Source: Sulfuricurvum sp.
Lineage (GTDB): Bacteria; Campylobacterota; Campylobacteria; Campylobacterales; Sulfurimonadaceae
DNA: 37,904 bases
Reading direction: 5' to 3'
Assembly (NCBI GenBank): GCA_024637215.1
Contig: JAGXFM010000029.1
Span: 1-37,904 of the forward strand
Positions 10,923 through 20,466 of this stretch are shown here, piece by piece. Each line of letters begins with the position of its first letter. Position 1 is the stretch's first letter. The notes below the pieces were generated by a model. That model worked only from the letters and a program-made list of their open reading frames with translations. It was not told where the DNA came from and ran no database searches. The position numbers and the translations under genes are program-made.

Positions 10923-12110
10923 CTACGTGCGATAATCCGCATTGATCTTAACGTATTCGTGACCCAAATCGCATCCATAGGCGGTAAATTCACCATCTTG
11001 TAACCCGATATCGCAATGGATTGTAAAGGCGCTTTTTTGCATAACACTTGCGGCGAGCGGTTCGAGTTTTTCGTCGAATAGCAACTCCCCTTTTTTGTAC
11101 ACGCATACCTCATCAAACCAGATACTTAAAAAGGCTTCATCACACATAATACCGCTCGCCCCTACCGTCGAAGCGATACGCCCCCAGTTAGGATCTTGAC
11201 CGAAAAGTGCCGTTTTAACGAGGAGTGAATTGCTGAGCGCTTTTGCCGCAATCTCCGCCTCTTTGTGGTTGATGGCACCGCTCACTTTATAGGTAACGAG
11301 TTTTGTCGCCCCCTCGCCATCACGTACCATCTCTTTGGCTAAAAAGAGCATAATGGATTCGAGTGCTTCTTTGAACGCTTCCGGATGAAATACGCCGCTC
11401 TCACCGTTTGTCATCACTAAAACCGTATCATTGGTTGAAGTGTCTCCATCGACACTTGCCGCATTAAACGTCGTATGAACACACTCATCAAGGATACTTT
11501 GCATCGTGCTTTTATCTACTGCCGCATCGGTCGTAATAAAACAGAGCATGGTTGCCATCGCCGGATTGATCATCCCCGCACCTTTGGCCATTGCTCCGAT
11601 ACGAAACGATTTTCCCCCCTCAAGCACCACTTCATACGCTATCCGTTTAGAGAAAGTATCGGTTGTCATAATCGCTTCAGACGCGTTAATCCCCTCCCGA
11701 TGTGTAAGATCGAAATTCATAGCCCCTTCGATAATCTTCCCCTTCGGAAGACGTACTCCGATAACACCCGTAGAGCTCATAATCGGATTCTGAATTTGGG
11801 GAAATCGTTTTTGTACCGCACTCAGCACTTCATCAATATCATCAATCCCTGCACGGCCCGTCATGGCATTCGCATTTTTGGCATTGATCAGGACAAAATT
11901 TCCTTCAAACTCTCCTTGTGCACGAAAATGACGAATCGGTGCCGCCGTCATTTTATTGGTGGTAAATACCGAAGCGATTGCACACAATTTGTTAGAGTAG
12001 ATAAAAGCAAGGTCTTTGGCCCCCTCTTTTTTTAATCCGATGTGAATTCCATCAGCAAAGAAGCCCTTTGCCGCACACACACCACCCTCAATAGCGTTTA
12101 GTTTATACAT
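10923..12110 (-). CDS. argJ: Bifunctional ornithine acetyltransferase/N-acetylglutamate synthase
   Basis: FTTNKMTAAPIRHFR, NAKNANAMTGRAGIDD, autocleavage region AKGAGMINPAMATMLCFITTDA, GQDPNWGRI. Confidence 0.97.
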   Translation of the reverse strand: MYKLNAIEGGVCAAKGFFADGIHIGLKKEGAKDLAFIYSNKLCAIASVFTTNKMTAAPIRHFRAQGEFEGNFVLINAKNANAMTGRAGIDDIDEVLSAVQKRFPQIQNPIMSSTGVIGVRLPKGKIIEGAMNFDLTHREGINASEAIMTTDTFSKRIAYEVVLEGGKSFRIGAMAKGAGMINPAMATMLCFITTDAAVDKSTMQSILDECVHTTFNAASVDGDTSTNDTVLVMTNGESGVFHPEAFKEALESIMLFLAKEMVRDGEGATKLVTYKVSGAINHKEAEIAAKALSNSLLVKTALFGQDPNWGRIASTVGASGIMCDEAFLSIWFDEVCVYKKGELLFDEKLEPLAASVMQKSAFTIHCDIGLQDGEFTAYGCDLGHEYVKINADYRT

Positions 12111-13239
12111 ATTTGAGTTCCTCCGGTTTTTCGTGTTTTTTAACCAATGCTTTGGTAAATAAAATCCCTTTTTGGGTTCCGATAACGAGCAGTTTACATT
12201 CGCTCATAACCAAAACATCCCCTTTGGGCATCGGCATCAATTTACCGTCTTTTTTAGTAATCCCGATGACCGATACATTGGCGATATCACGTAAATGGGT
12301 CTCTTTTAGCTTTTTAAGAACCATCCAACTCGTTTTGGGGACAAATATCTCTTCCATATCCAGCGGAGTATCGCTTTTATACAAAAACTGCTCGAGCAAA
12401 TTCTCCATATCGGGGCGCGCCGCCATCGCCGTAATACGCTGTGCCGTCAGTTTTGTCGGAGACACAACGGTATCGGCACCCAATTTTTTGAGTTTATCGA
12501 TATCGTTTACATCCTCTGCCGCACTGATAACATAATACGCGTTAGGGATACGATGTTCTTTTTCAAACAACCGTACCGAGGCGATCAGTGCAATATTATC
12601 CGCCATTGAACTTGACAAGGTAATAAGTCCCTTTGCAGAACTTAGGTGGGCTTTAAGCATCGCCTCTTCGGTATGGGGCTCGGCTTGAATATAATAAGGA
12701 TATTGGTATTGCTTAGCCAATGCTTCCATATCTGCTCGGGGGTCAATGACGACAAACGGAATGTGATTTGCACGCAACTGTTTCGTCACCTGCACCGCAT
12801 ATTCGTTATGATAACAAATGACGAAATGTTTTTTAAGTCGGGCAATTCGATACAACATTTTTCGTTCCTTCAATATTCGTTTGAGTTCTCCCCGATTGAT
12901 TACATCGACGATAATCCCCAAAGAGAGAGTAAATACTGCAAATCCAAAAATAATCAGAGTGATGGTAAACAGTTTCCCAAGAGGGGTAAATTCCCCCTCT
13001 CCTAGTGAACCGAATCCAACCGTTGTAAAAGTATATCCCGTTTGGAAGAGTGCATTAATAAGGGTGTGCCCTTCGATATACATGTAACCGAGAGTTCCAA
13101 AAATCATACATAGCTGGATAAGGATAAGGGGGGTTCTAAAGGGGAGAAACTGAGCGTATAACTCAGCATCTAAAGTGATATCAGGCTTGGGAGAAGTCTC
13201 CCAATTGAGAAATTTCTGTAACTTTTGAATCAGATTCAA
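12103..13239 (-). CDS. Two-TM potassium channel with C-terminal RCK/TrkA-N domain
   Basis: Filter FTTVGFGSLGEGEFTPLGK, TM helices, then HFVICYHNEYAVQVTKQL...FVVIDPRAD and a TrkA-C-like tail. Overlaps the argJ start by 8 nt. Confidence 0.85.
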   Translation of the reverse strand: MNLIQKLQKFLNWETSPKPDITLDAELYAQFLPFRTPLILIQLCMIFGTLGYMYIEGHTLINALFQTGYTFTTVGFGSLGEGEFTPLGKLFTITLIIFGFAVFTLSLGIIVDVINRGELKRILKERKMLYRIARLKKHFVICYHNEYAVQVTKQLRANHIPFVVIDPRADMEALAKQYQYPYYIQAEPHTEEAMLKAHLSSAKGLITLSSSMADNIALIASVRLFEKEHRIPNAYYVISAAEDVNDIDKLKKLGADTVVSPTKLTAQRITAMAARPDMENLLEQFLYKSDTPLDMEEIFVPKTSWMVLKKLKETHLRDIANVSVIGITKKDGKLMPMPKGDVLVMSECKLLVIGTQKGILFTKALVKKHEKPEELKYV

Positions 13240-13260
13240 CGTAAACCCTTCAGGGGACGT

Positions 13261-13449
13261 TTACGAATCTTTTTTCAACGTGCGAAGTTCAGAAGCAGCG
13301 ATTTTAAGTTTTTTGGTAGTACCGTCTTCAAGCGTTACGCGAACAGTACGAAGGTTTGGTAAAAAACGACGCTTAGTTCTATTTTTCGCGTGAGAAACAT
13401 TGTTCCCGCTCATTGGGCCTTTACCGCTAATAGCACATTTTCTTGCCAT
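13261..13449 (-). CDS. rpmB: 50S ribosomal protein L28
   Basis: [38 protein letters not shown]. Confidence 0.98.
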   Translation of the reverse strand: MARKCAISGKGPMSGNNVSHAKNRTKRRFLPNLRTVRVTLEDGTTKKLKIAASELRTLKKDS

Positions 13450-13606
13450 TTTGAGGCTCCTTGCGTAAATTTTAGTTGCGAATTTTATCGCAATGAACCC
13501 AAAGTTTACCTTAAGTAATGGTTTAACGCATATAAAGGCTCCTTTAATCTATTGACCATTACAATTAGCACACTTTAAAAATAATTATGATTGGATGCTG
13601 TGACAC

Positions 13607-14416
13607 GTGGTTACCCAAGAACGAATTTTGCTTTACATCCAAAATATACCGCCTGCTCCCACGGTTGTCAAGCAAACACTTGATTATGTCCGAATCGGTG
13701 ATTTAACCAAAGCAGCTAAATGTGCCGAAGAGGACCCGGCTCTTAAACTGTATCTCAGAACCTTAGTAAACCGTCCTATCTACGGGTTTCGTAATGAAGT
13801 AAGTGATTTATCGCAAATCTTCAGTATCCTCGGGATCTCTACAGCGCAACAAATTTTATATAATTATTTAATGACCCTCTTGGCTCCGAAAGAGTGGGGA
13901 CTTTTCAACCTCAGTTCCCAAGCGTTTTATGACTTGCAGGCTTCCCTCAGCCGCAAATGGGCAAAAATCCTTACCCATCTCAATCTTCTCAATCACGATA
14001 ATGAAAGTGCTATTACCCTTTTGCCTGCCAGCATTATCGTATGCGATGCCCTCTTCGGTGAGTTCAAAAGCGAAGTGGAACAGCTCAGAAGCGTTAAAGC
14101 GTTGGATTACAATACCATTCTTCATCGGCTCACCAAAATGAGTTTGTTTGATATTTGTACCGAAATTGCCAAGAAATGGGAAATATCTCCAACAATTAGC
14201 CACATCGTCCATGCCTCATCCGGTTTGGATCAAAATATCGATCCTAAAGATAAGATCTTAGCGCAATGGATGCACCTGCTCCTCTTTTATGAATTGAGCC
14301 AAAGTACTTATGTGAGTGCCGGACTTAATGAGTTTATTGAGTTCCAAATAGAGTTTGTTCAGGACATATACGAATCTTTTATGCAGGTGGTGGAGTACGA
14401 TGAGACCAACGGTTAA
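13607..14416 (+). CDS. HDOD-domain signalling protein
   Basis: IQNIPPAPTVVKQTLDYV...DLTKAAKCAEEDPALKLYLRTLVNRPIYGFRNEVSDLSQIFSILGISTAQQILYNYLM matches HDOD domain layout. Confidence 0.8.
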   Translation: MVTQERILLYIQNIPPAPTVVKQTLDYVRIGDLTKAAKCAEEDPALKLYLRTLVNRPIYGFRNEVSDLSQIFSILGISTAQQILYNYLMTLLAPKEWGLFNLSSQAFYDLQASLSRKWAKILTHLNLLNHDNESAITLLPASIIVCDALFGEFKSEVEQLRSVKALDYNTILHRLTKMSLFDICTEIAKKWEISPTISHIVHASSGLDQNIDPKDKILAQWMHLLLFYELSQSTYVSAGLNEFIEFQIEFVQDIYESFMQVVEYDETNG

Positions 14417-15794
14417 AGGGCGTATCGCCGTTTTCCATCCGCAAGGATTTTTGGATGGAAATAATGCCCCCTCCTTTCTCACCATTGATGATATTAAAGC
14501 GACCGAATCACTTAACATCGATATGCTTTTGGTGTCACTGAAAAAAGTGATCTTTTTTAATAAAAACGGCTTAGATGTTTTTATTCGTCTTTTGGACAGT
14601 ATCCGGTCTCAAAAGCATATAGCAGTCGGTTTATGTGACTACGACTCCGCTAAATTCATTACGATCAATAAATTTTACGGCAGTAATCTCACTTTTTCTC
14701 TTTTCCGTACCGAAAAAATTGCCGAGCTTTTTGTACCCAGTAATAAAAATGACTCTAAAACCGTTCTTTTGTACAATGAAGACGCTTCGCAACGTTCCGC
14801 TATGGCGATTGAACTTTTTGATTACGGGCACAACCCTGTTATTGCGCAGAGCAAAAAAGAGTTCGATGAGAAAAAACAGAACCCAGACCTCTATTACGCT
14901 ATTATTGAAGAGACCTATTTAGGATTATTCGGTCAAAAAATTGCAACCCGTGTCACCGGCAATGCGATCATTTATACCATTGCCAATTTTTTAGATGCCG
15001 AAATCACCGATACGTTTAATATTGCCTATCATAACAACTCCCTCAATGTTGGATTTCGTCTCTTTATTTTTGATGCCTATAAAGTGGTATCGATGAATGT
15101 CCACGCTCTGAATTTTTTCACAAAACTTGCCTCATCTGCCGCCGAATACAATGCTTCCATCTGTTTTGTTGGATTGACGTTCGAAAAAACTCCGCAAAGT
15201 TTTAAAAATGATCTCGAAGATGCCGGAATCATGTTTTTTGATCAAATGGAGGATATTCTCAAAAATAAAGATTTATTACAAGAACTCGGCGGGAGCAGTG
15301 CTTCTACCTCCAAACAAACTCGGACTCTTACCAAAGCGCTTATCAATGAACTCCCCGGCTTTATTGACGCTACCGTTTCAACGATTGCCATGATGACCAA
15401 TGCACAAGCGATTAAAGAGTCGATGAATATCCAGACGTTGGAAATTAAAAACGCCGCAAATCAATATGCCAGTTCCATCGGATTTTACGGCGATTTGGAC
15501 GGAATGATTATCCTTATCTTCCCTAAAGATATTGCCAAAAAAGCCTGCTCACTTCTCATTGGAGAGGATAGTGAAGACGAAGAAGCGATACTTGACTCAC
15601 TAGCAGAGTTTGTCAACATCATCGGCGGGCGTGCAAAAGCTCTCTTGGGTGAGAAAAAAAATCGTGTTGATATTACCCTTCCGCGTACCTATGCGGATGT
15701 CAATTCACTCCTAGAGATGGCACAAAATAAAAAAGGGGTTCAAGTGAATCTTAGTTTTGAGGGAAGTCACTTTATATTCTTTTTGACACGATAG
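14400..15794 (+). CDS. STAS-domain protein with C-terminal CheX/CheC-like domain
   Basis: ATG at 14400 after GGAG (overlaps the HDOD gene by 17 nt; track start 14355 unlikely). N-terminal STAS-like segment, second STAS-like segment (NAIIYTIANF...RLFIFDAYKVVSMNVHALNFFTKLASSAAEYNASICFVGL), CheX-like C-terminus GDLDGMIILIFPKDIAKKACSLLIGE...LAEFVNIIGGRAKALLGE. Confidence 0.7.
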   Translation: MRPTVKGRIAVFHPQGFLDGNNAPSFLTIDDIKATESLNIDMLLVSLKKVIFFNKNGLDVFIRLLDSIRSQKHIAVGLCDYDSAKFITINKFYGSNLTFSLFRTEKIAELFVPSNKNDSKTVLLYNEDASQRSAMAIELFDYGHNPVIAQSKKEFDEKKQNPDLYYAIIEETYLGLFGQKIATRVTGNAIIYTIANFLDAEITDTFNIAYHNNSLNVGFRLFIFDAYKVVSMNVHALNFFTKLASSAAEYNASICFVGLTFEKTPQSFKNDLEDAGIMFFDQMEDILKNKDLLQELGGSSASTSKQTRTLTKALINELPGFIDATVSTIAMMTNAQAIKESMNIQTLEIKNAANQYASSIGFYGDLDGMIILIFPKDIAKKACSLLIGEDSEDEEAILDSLAEFVNIIGGRAKALLGEKKNRVDITLPRTYADVNSLLEMAQNKKGVQVNLSFEGSHFIFFLTR

Positions 15795-15860
15795 TGTTAT
15801 CAAAGCTAGCTGCAAACCTTTTTCGCTAAAATAACAGAAATATTATTCAAGGTGTACACC

Positions 15861-16502
15861 ATGCTCGTAGCCCCCAGTGTCCTCTCTGCCGATTTCGGTA
15901 ATTTAGCGCGTGATGTCCGTGCCATTTGTGACGCGGGGTGTGATTTGGTACACGTTGATGTGATGGATGGACACTTTGTCCCCAACCTCACAATCGGACC
16001 CGTCGTCGTCAGTGCTATTGCCGCGTCGGCTAGCAAGCCTCTCGATATCCATCTTATGGTACAAAATAACACCTTTTTTGTTGACCTCTTCGCCCCTTTA
16101 AAGCCTGAATACATCTCTTTTCATATTGAAGAGGAAAAAAATCCTCATCGTCTTATCCAGCATATCCGCTCACTTGGGATTAAACCGGCCATTGTTTTAA
16201 ATCCTCATACTCCTGCAGAAGCTATTGAATATCTGTTGGGCGATTTAGATATGGTACTGGTGATGTCTGTTAATCCCGGATTCGGCGGGCAAAAATTTAT
16301 CCCGACGGTTATTGATAAAATCTGCCGCCTTAGAGCGCTTCGGGATCGTATTAATCCACAATGTCTTATTGAAATCGATGGGGGAGTCGGGAACTCTAAT
16401 ATTCACGAACTTAAAGAAGCAGGTGTTGATATCTGTGTTGCCGGAAGCTATGTCTTTGGAGCCGAGGATTATAAAACTGCGATTGACAGCTTAAAAGTAT
16501 GA
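15861..16502 (+). CDS. rpe: Ribulose-phosphate 3-epimerase
   Basis: MLVAPSVLSADFGNLARDVRAICDAGCDLVHVDVMDGHFVPNLTIGP; VNPGFGGQKFI. Track start 15852 adds three codons. Confidence 0.97.
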   Translation: MLVAPSVLSADFGNLARDVRAICDAGCDLVHVDVMDGHFVPNLTIGPVVVSAIAASASKPLDIHLMVQNNTFFVDLFAPLKPEYISFHIEEEKNPHRLIQHIRSLGIKPAIVLNPHTPAEAIEYLLGDLDMVLVMSVNPGFGGQKFIPTVIDKICRLRALRDRINPQCLIEIDGGVGNSNIHELKEAGVDICVAGSYVFGAEDYKTAIDSLKV

Positions 16503-17086
16503 GAGTCAAGATCTGCGGCATCACGAATTTAGACGATGCGCTTCACGCTATCGATGCCGGAGCCGATGCCCTCGGGTTTGTTTTTTATCCTGAATCCCCA
16601 CGCTATATTTCTCCCGAAAACGCTCAAAAAATTATTAAAAAGCTCCCCCCATTTGTTGAAAAAGTAGCCCTTTTTGTGAATGAAACTCCCGATTTTATCC
16701 GTAGAACCTGCCTCCAGAGCGGATGTACTTTGGCACAAATCCATTTTGATGTAAGTGATGATTTTTTTACTCAAGTTAATTTTCCGACACTGCGTGTCAT
16801 CCGTGCCCAAAAGCGTGAAGATATCCTTGCCTATTCTGATGAATATCGTCTCATTGATGCGTATTGTGAAGCTTTCGGGGGGAGCGGAAAACGACTGAAT
16901 ATCGAATGGTTTGAGGGAGTTGACTGCTCTAAAATCATTCTGGCCGGCGGACTTACTCCTGAGAATGTTGCTACCTTGCGTGAGTATGGTTTTTATGCGG
17001 TCGATGTCAGTAGCGGGGTTGAAGCCGCTTATGGGAAAAAAGACTCTTCACGTGTTAGCGCTTTTATCACAAAGGCAAAGACGTGA
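16499..17086 (+). CDS. trpF: Phosphoribosylanthranilate isomerase
   Basis: MRVKICGITNLDDALHAIDAGADALGFVFYPESPRYI; LAGGLTPENV; DVSSGVE. Overlaps rpe by 4 nt. Confidence 0.96.
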   Translation: MRVKICGITNLDDALHAIDAGADALGFVFYPESPRYISPENAQKIIKKLPPFVEKVALFVNETPDFIRRTCLQSGCTLAQIHFDVSDDFFTQVNFPTLRVIRAQKREDILAYSDEYRLIDAYCEAFGGSGKRLNIEWFEGVDCSKIILAGGLTPENVATLREYGFYAVDVSSGVEAAYGKKDSSRVSAFITKAKT

Positions 17087-17874
17087 AACTCTTTGACCCT
17101 AAAATCCTTTTCCGCCTTACAAAAAACGGTGTCCCTAAAGAAGAATTTGAGTCCTCTTTAGGAAGGGAACATGAACTAAACTTGGAACTTCTTAAAGCCC
17201 AAGGGATGAATATTATTTTAGACCGAGGAAACTATCGATTTCAAACGGCGCTCACGTCAGTCGCCGACACGCTCTTTTGCATCGTAGATGTTGAATCCAA
17301 CGGATCTAAACCTTCCCATCACCAAATCATTGAAATCGGTGCGGTGAAGCTCAAAAACGGAAAAATTCTTGATACCTATGAAAGCTTAGTCTACTGTAGT
17401 GATATCTCCGATCAAATTCAAGAAATTACGGGAATCAAGACGGAACAAACCCTAAAAGCACCCGCACTAAGTAAAGTAATGCGAGAGTTTCGCCTCTTTT
17501 TGGGGGATGCCGTATTTGTCGGACACGATGCCAAATTTGATTATAATTTCGTCTCGGCAATGATGGAGCGGGTCGGTCTGCAACGGTTATTGAATCGCTC
17601 TTTGTGTACGATTGATCTGGCTGAGCGTACATTTGAATCTGAACGCTACGGCTTGGCGTACCTAAACGAGCATCTTGAACTCTATCGAGATGCCACCCAC
17701 CACCGTGCCCTCTCCGATGCCATGACAACCACAAAACTACTCAAACGGACTCTCGCCATTCTTCCCGATTCGATTCATACGACCGAAGAACTGATAGCTT
17801 TTTCAAAAGAGGCAAAAAAGATGAAACGTTTGAAGCCGGAGAAAAAAGAGAAGCCCGGAAAAGAGGAAGAATAA
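17083..17874 (+). CDS. dnaQ: 3'-5' exonuclease, DnaQ/epsilon-like
   Basis: FCIVDVESNGSKPSHHQIIEIGAVKLKNGKI (Exo I), FVGHDAKFDYNFV (Exo II), HHRALSDAMTT (Exo III). Confidence 0.85.
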   Translation: MKLFDPKILFRLTKNGVPKEEFESSLGREHELNLELLKAQGMNIILDRGNYRFQTALTSVADTLFCIVDVESNGSKPSHHQIIEIGAVKLKNGKILDTYESLVYCSDISDQIQEITGIKTEQTLKAPALSKVMREFRLFLGDAVFVGHDAKFDYNFVSAMMERVGLQRLLNRSLCTIDLAERTFESERYGLAYLNEHLELYRDATHHRALSDAMTTTKLLKRTLAILPDSIHTTEELIAFSKEAKKMKRLKPEKKEKPGKEEE

Positions 17875-17889
17875 AGGGAAACCCTTATT
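17871..17889. terminator. Bidirectional terminator-like hairpin between convergent exonuclease and accA
   Basis: AATAAAGGG-AAA-CCCTTATT (one bulge) spanning both stop codons. Confidence 0.45.
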
Positions 17890-18820
17890 CTGAATATTGT
17901 CCTACACCGACAAGACGTGCGTAGCGTTTTTCGAGACGTTCTTCGTCGCTCAAAGCTTTGAGTTCCGTCACTTTAGCTAAAAAGTAGTTTTTAAGAGCGT
18001 TAACAGCCCCTTCTTTATCACGGTGAGCACCAATAAGCGGTTCATCCACAATATCATCGATCAAATCAAGCTCTTTGAGATCAGCAGAGGTAATTTTAAG
18101 TGCTTTCGTAGCCGCTTCCACTTTGGTCGGATCATTCCACAAAATAGCCGAACACCCCTCAGGTGAGATAACGCTGAATACGGAGTAGCGCATCATAGCC
18201 AGACGATCGGCAACACCGATAGCCAACGCTCCTCCACTTCCCCCTTCGCCGATCACAACCGATACCGTAATGGTATTGAGATTGGAAAGCTCCATCAGAT
18301 TACGCGCAATTGCTTCACTCTGATTGCGCTCTTCGGCACCCAGACCCGGATAAGCACCCGGAGTGTCAATCAGCATTAGGAGTGGAATATTAAACTTTTC
18401 CGCCATTTTTGCCGCACGAAGTGCTTTACGATACCCCTCCGGATGAGGCATACCAAAGTTGCGCTTGAGCTTATTTTTAGTTCCACGCCCTTTTTGTTCA
18501 CCGATAACCATGACACGCTCATCACCGATTGTCCCTATATAACAGATGATAGAAAGGTCATCACGAAAATGGCGATCTCCGTGAATCTCATATTTTTTAT
18601 CCAATAAAAGATTAATGTAATCAAGCGCATAAGGACGATCTTGATGCCGTGCAAGCTGAAGTTCTTGATACGGTGAAAGATTTGCATAGGTTTTTTGAAC
18701 TTCTTTGTCCAAATCCTGTTTTAAAATCTCTACGGCGTGGTGATCATAGCGTACTTCTGCCGCAATAATCTCCTCTTGGATTTGACGAATATTTTGCTCA
18801 AAATCTAAATAGGTAGCCAA
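17885..18820 (-). CDS. accA: Acetyl-CoA carboxylase carboxyltransferase subunit alpha
   Basis: [18 protein letters not shown]...; [11 protein letters not shown]-like segment, [43 protein letters not shown]. Confidence 0.98.
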   Translation of the reverse strand: MATYLDFEQNIRQIQEEIIAAEVRYDHHAVEILKQDLDKEVQKTYANLSPYQELQLARHQDRPYALDYINLLLDKKYEIHGDRHFRDDLSIICYIGTIGDERVMVIGEQKGRGTKNKLKRNFGMPHPEGYRKALRAAKMAEKFNIPLLMLIDTPGAYPGLGAEERNQSEAIARNLMELSNLNTITVSVVIGEGGSGGALAIGVADRLAMMRYSVFSVISPEGCSAILWNDPTKVEAATKALKITSADLKELDLIDDIVDEPLIGAHRDKEGAVNALKNYFLAKVTELKALSDEERLEKRYARLVGVGQYSE

Positions 18821-18832
18821 CGGCTTGCCCTC

Positions 18833-20050
18833 TTATATTTTTTTGAAAATGACAACACCGTTAGTGCCGCCAAATCCGAATGAGTTAGACATAACGATAT
18901 TGAGTTCTGCTTTGCGTGCCGCATTTGGAACGATATCCAAATCGCAGTTTTCATCAGGGTTAACGTAGTTGATGGTTGGAGGGATGATACCATCGCGCAT
19001 TGCCATAATACTGACAACCGCTTCGATACCGCCAGCTGCTCCGAGACAATGTCCTGTTTGACCTTTCGTCGAACTTACAGGTGGGCAATTCTCTTTTCCG
19101 CCGAATGCGATTTTAAGAGCCGCAGTTTCATTTTTATCATTCGTCGGCGTACTGGTTCCGTGTGCGTTAACATAATCGACTTTCGGATTTCCAGCCATTT
19201 TGAGTGCCGCTTGCATAGCACGAAGAGGCCCCTCAAGGCTTGGTGTCGTGATATGGTTTGCATCACCGCTCTCACCGAATCCGATAAGCTCAGCGTAAAT
19301 GCGTGCACCGCGTGCCACTGCCGCATCATACTCTTCGAGTACCAATGCCGCTGCACCCTCACCCATAACAAACCCGTCACGCTCCGCATCAAACGGTCGT
19401 GATGCGTGTTTTGGATCATCATTACGAGTTGAGAGCGCTTTCATCGATGCAAATCCACCGATACCGACACCCGTGATCGCTGACTCCGCCGCAACCACGA
19501 GCATTTGATCCGCACCGCCGATCATAATCGTTTTTGCCGCTTCGCTGATAGCATGGGTTCCCGCCGCACACGCCGTTACCGCTGAGAGGTTCGGTCCTTG
19601 CAAACCGTGATCTATCGTGATGAATCCGCCGAGCATATTGACCAAGGCGCCCGGAATGAAGAACGGAGAGATACGGCGAGGCCCTTTGGTCTCAAGGATA
19701 ATTGAACTGCGCTCAATCGACGGTAATCCGCCGATCCCCGATGCCGCATCGATACCAAAACGCTCTTTGTTAAAATCTTCAGGAAAATTAGCATCCGCCA
19801 TCGCTTCTTGCGCCGCTTTAATCCCAAGATGGATAAAACGGTCCGCTTTTTTAACCTCACGGGCGTCCATAACCGATTCAGGATCGAAATTTTTCACCTC
19901 ACCGGCAATTTGTGCACTTTGTGTCGAAGCATCGAAAATCGTGATCATATCAATCCCGCATTCACCTTCACAAATTGCTTTGAATGAGCTCTCTTTGTCA
20001 TGACCAACGGCGTTGATCATTCCCATTCCGGTTACTACTACTCTTTTCAC
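18833..20050 (-). CDS. fabF: Beta-ketoacyl-ACP synthase II
   Basis: MKRVVVTGMGMINAVG, TACAAGTHAISEAA active-site Cys, NAHGTSTPTND, TKGQTGHCLGAAGGIEA, NSFGFGGTNG. GTG start with AGGAGAG SD. Confidence 0.98.
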   Translation of the reverse strand: MKRVVVTGMGMINAVGHDKESSFKAICEGECGIDMITIFDASTQSAQIAGEVKNFDPESVMDAREVKKADRFIHLGIKAAQEAMADANFPEDFNKERFGIDAASGIGGLPSIERSSIILETKGPRRISPFFIPGALVNMLGGFITIDHGLQGPNLSAVTACAAGTHAISEAAKTIMIGGADQMLVVAAESAITGVGIGGFASMKALSTRNDDPKHASRPFDAERDGFVMGEGAAALVLEEYDAAVARGARIYAELIGFGESGDANHITTPSLEGPLRAMQAALKMAGNPKVDYVNAHGTSTPTNDKNETAALKIAFGGKENCPPVSSTKGQTGHCLGAAGGIEAVVSIMAMRDGIIPPTINYVNPDENCDLDIVPNAARKAELNIVMSNSFGFGGTNGVVIFKKI

Positions 20051-20068
20051 ATTCTCTCCTGATGGTAG

Positions 20069-20112
20069 ATGGTCTGAAACTTTGGCTCCATTAAGCCAAT
20101 ATCTTAGACCAT
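20069..20112 (-). promoter_or_regulatory. Nested inverted repeat / predicted structured leader upstream of fabF
   Basis: ATGGTCT-6nt-TTGGCT-6nt loop-AGCCAA-6nt-AGACCAT; perfect 7-bp outer and 6-bp inner arms with a symmetric internal loop. Confidence 0.55.
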
Positions 20113-20126
20113 AAATTAAATTTGTT

Positions 20127-20148
20127 TTATCGAGGAAAACCTCGATAA
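20127..20148. promoter_or_regulatory. Perfect 9-bp hairpin in acpP-fabF intergenic region
   Basis: TTATCGAGG-AAAA-CCTCGATAA just after the acpP stop; no T-tract directly after it in the acpP-to-fabF direction. Confidence 0.6.
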
Positions 20149-20154
20149 CGGTTT

Positions 20155-20385
20155 TTAGTTTTTGCTTTCGATGTAATTGATTACATCTTGAACAGTTTGG
20201 ATTTTTTCCGCTTCGTCATCAGGGATTTCGATATCGAATTTCTCTTCAAGAGCCATTACCAATTCAACAACATCAAGGCTATCAGCGCCAAGATCTTCTA
20301 CGAATTTAGAGTTCTCTTTAACTTCGTCCGGGTTAACGCTAAGTTGCTCAACCACTACTTCTTTAATATCTTCCAAAAGTGCCAT
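20155..20385 (-). CDS. acpP: Acyl carrier protein
   Basis: [46 protein letters not shown] with the DSL phosphopantetheine site. Confidence 0.99.
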   Translation of the reverse strand: MALLEDIKEVVVEQLSVNPDEVKENSKFVEDLGADSLDVVELVMALEEKFDIEIPDDEAEKIQTVQDVINYIESKN

Positions 20386-20418
20386 AATAGCTCCTGTTCC
20401 TATGAATAAAATCGCAAA

Positions 20419-20446
20419 ATTATACCATATTTAGCTTAAGAGGCAA
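20419..20446 (-). promoter_or_regulatory. Putative sigma70 promoter for acpP
   Basis: Minus strand TTGCCT-N16-TATAAT between fabG and acpP. Confidence 0.55.
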
Positions 20447-20466
20447 ACTTCTCCTCTCAAGCGGCA

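Noticed and set aside
11475-12035. 186-aa + strand ORF
   Set aside because: Antisense to argJ; shadow ORF.
13552-13606. Candidate sigma54/sigma28 flagellar promoter upstream of the HDOD gene
   Set aside because: No TGGCAC-N5-TTGC or clear sigma28 motif found; only a weak TTGACC-like -35.
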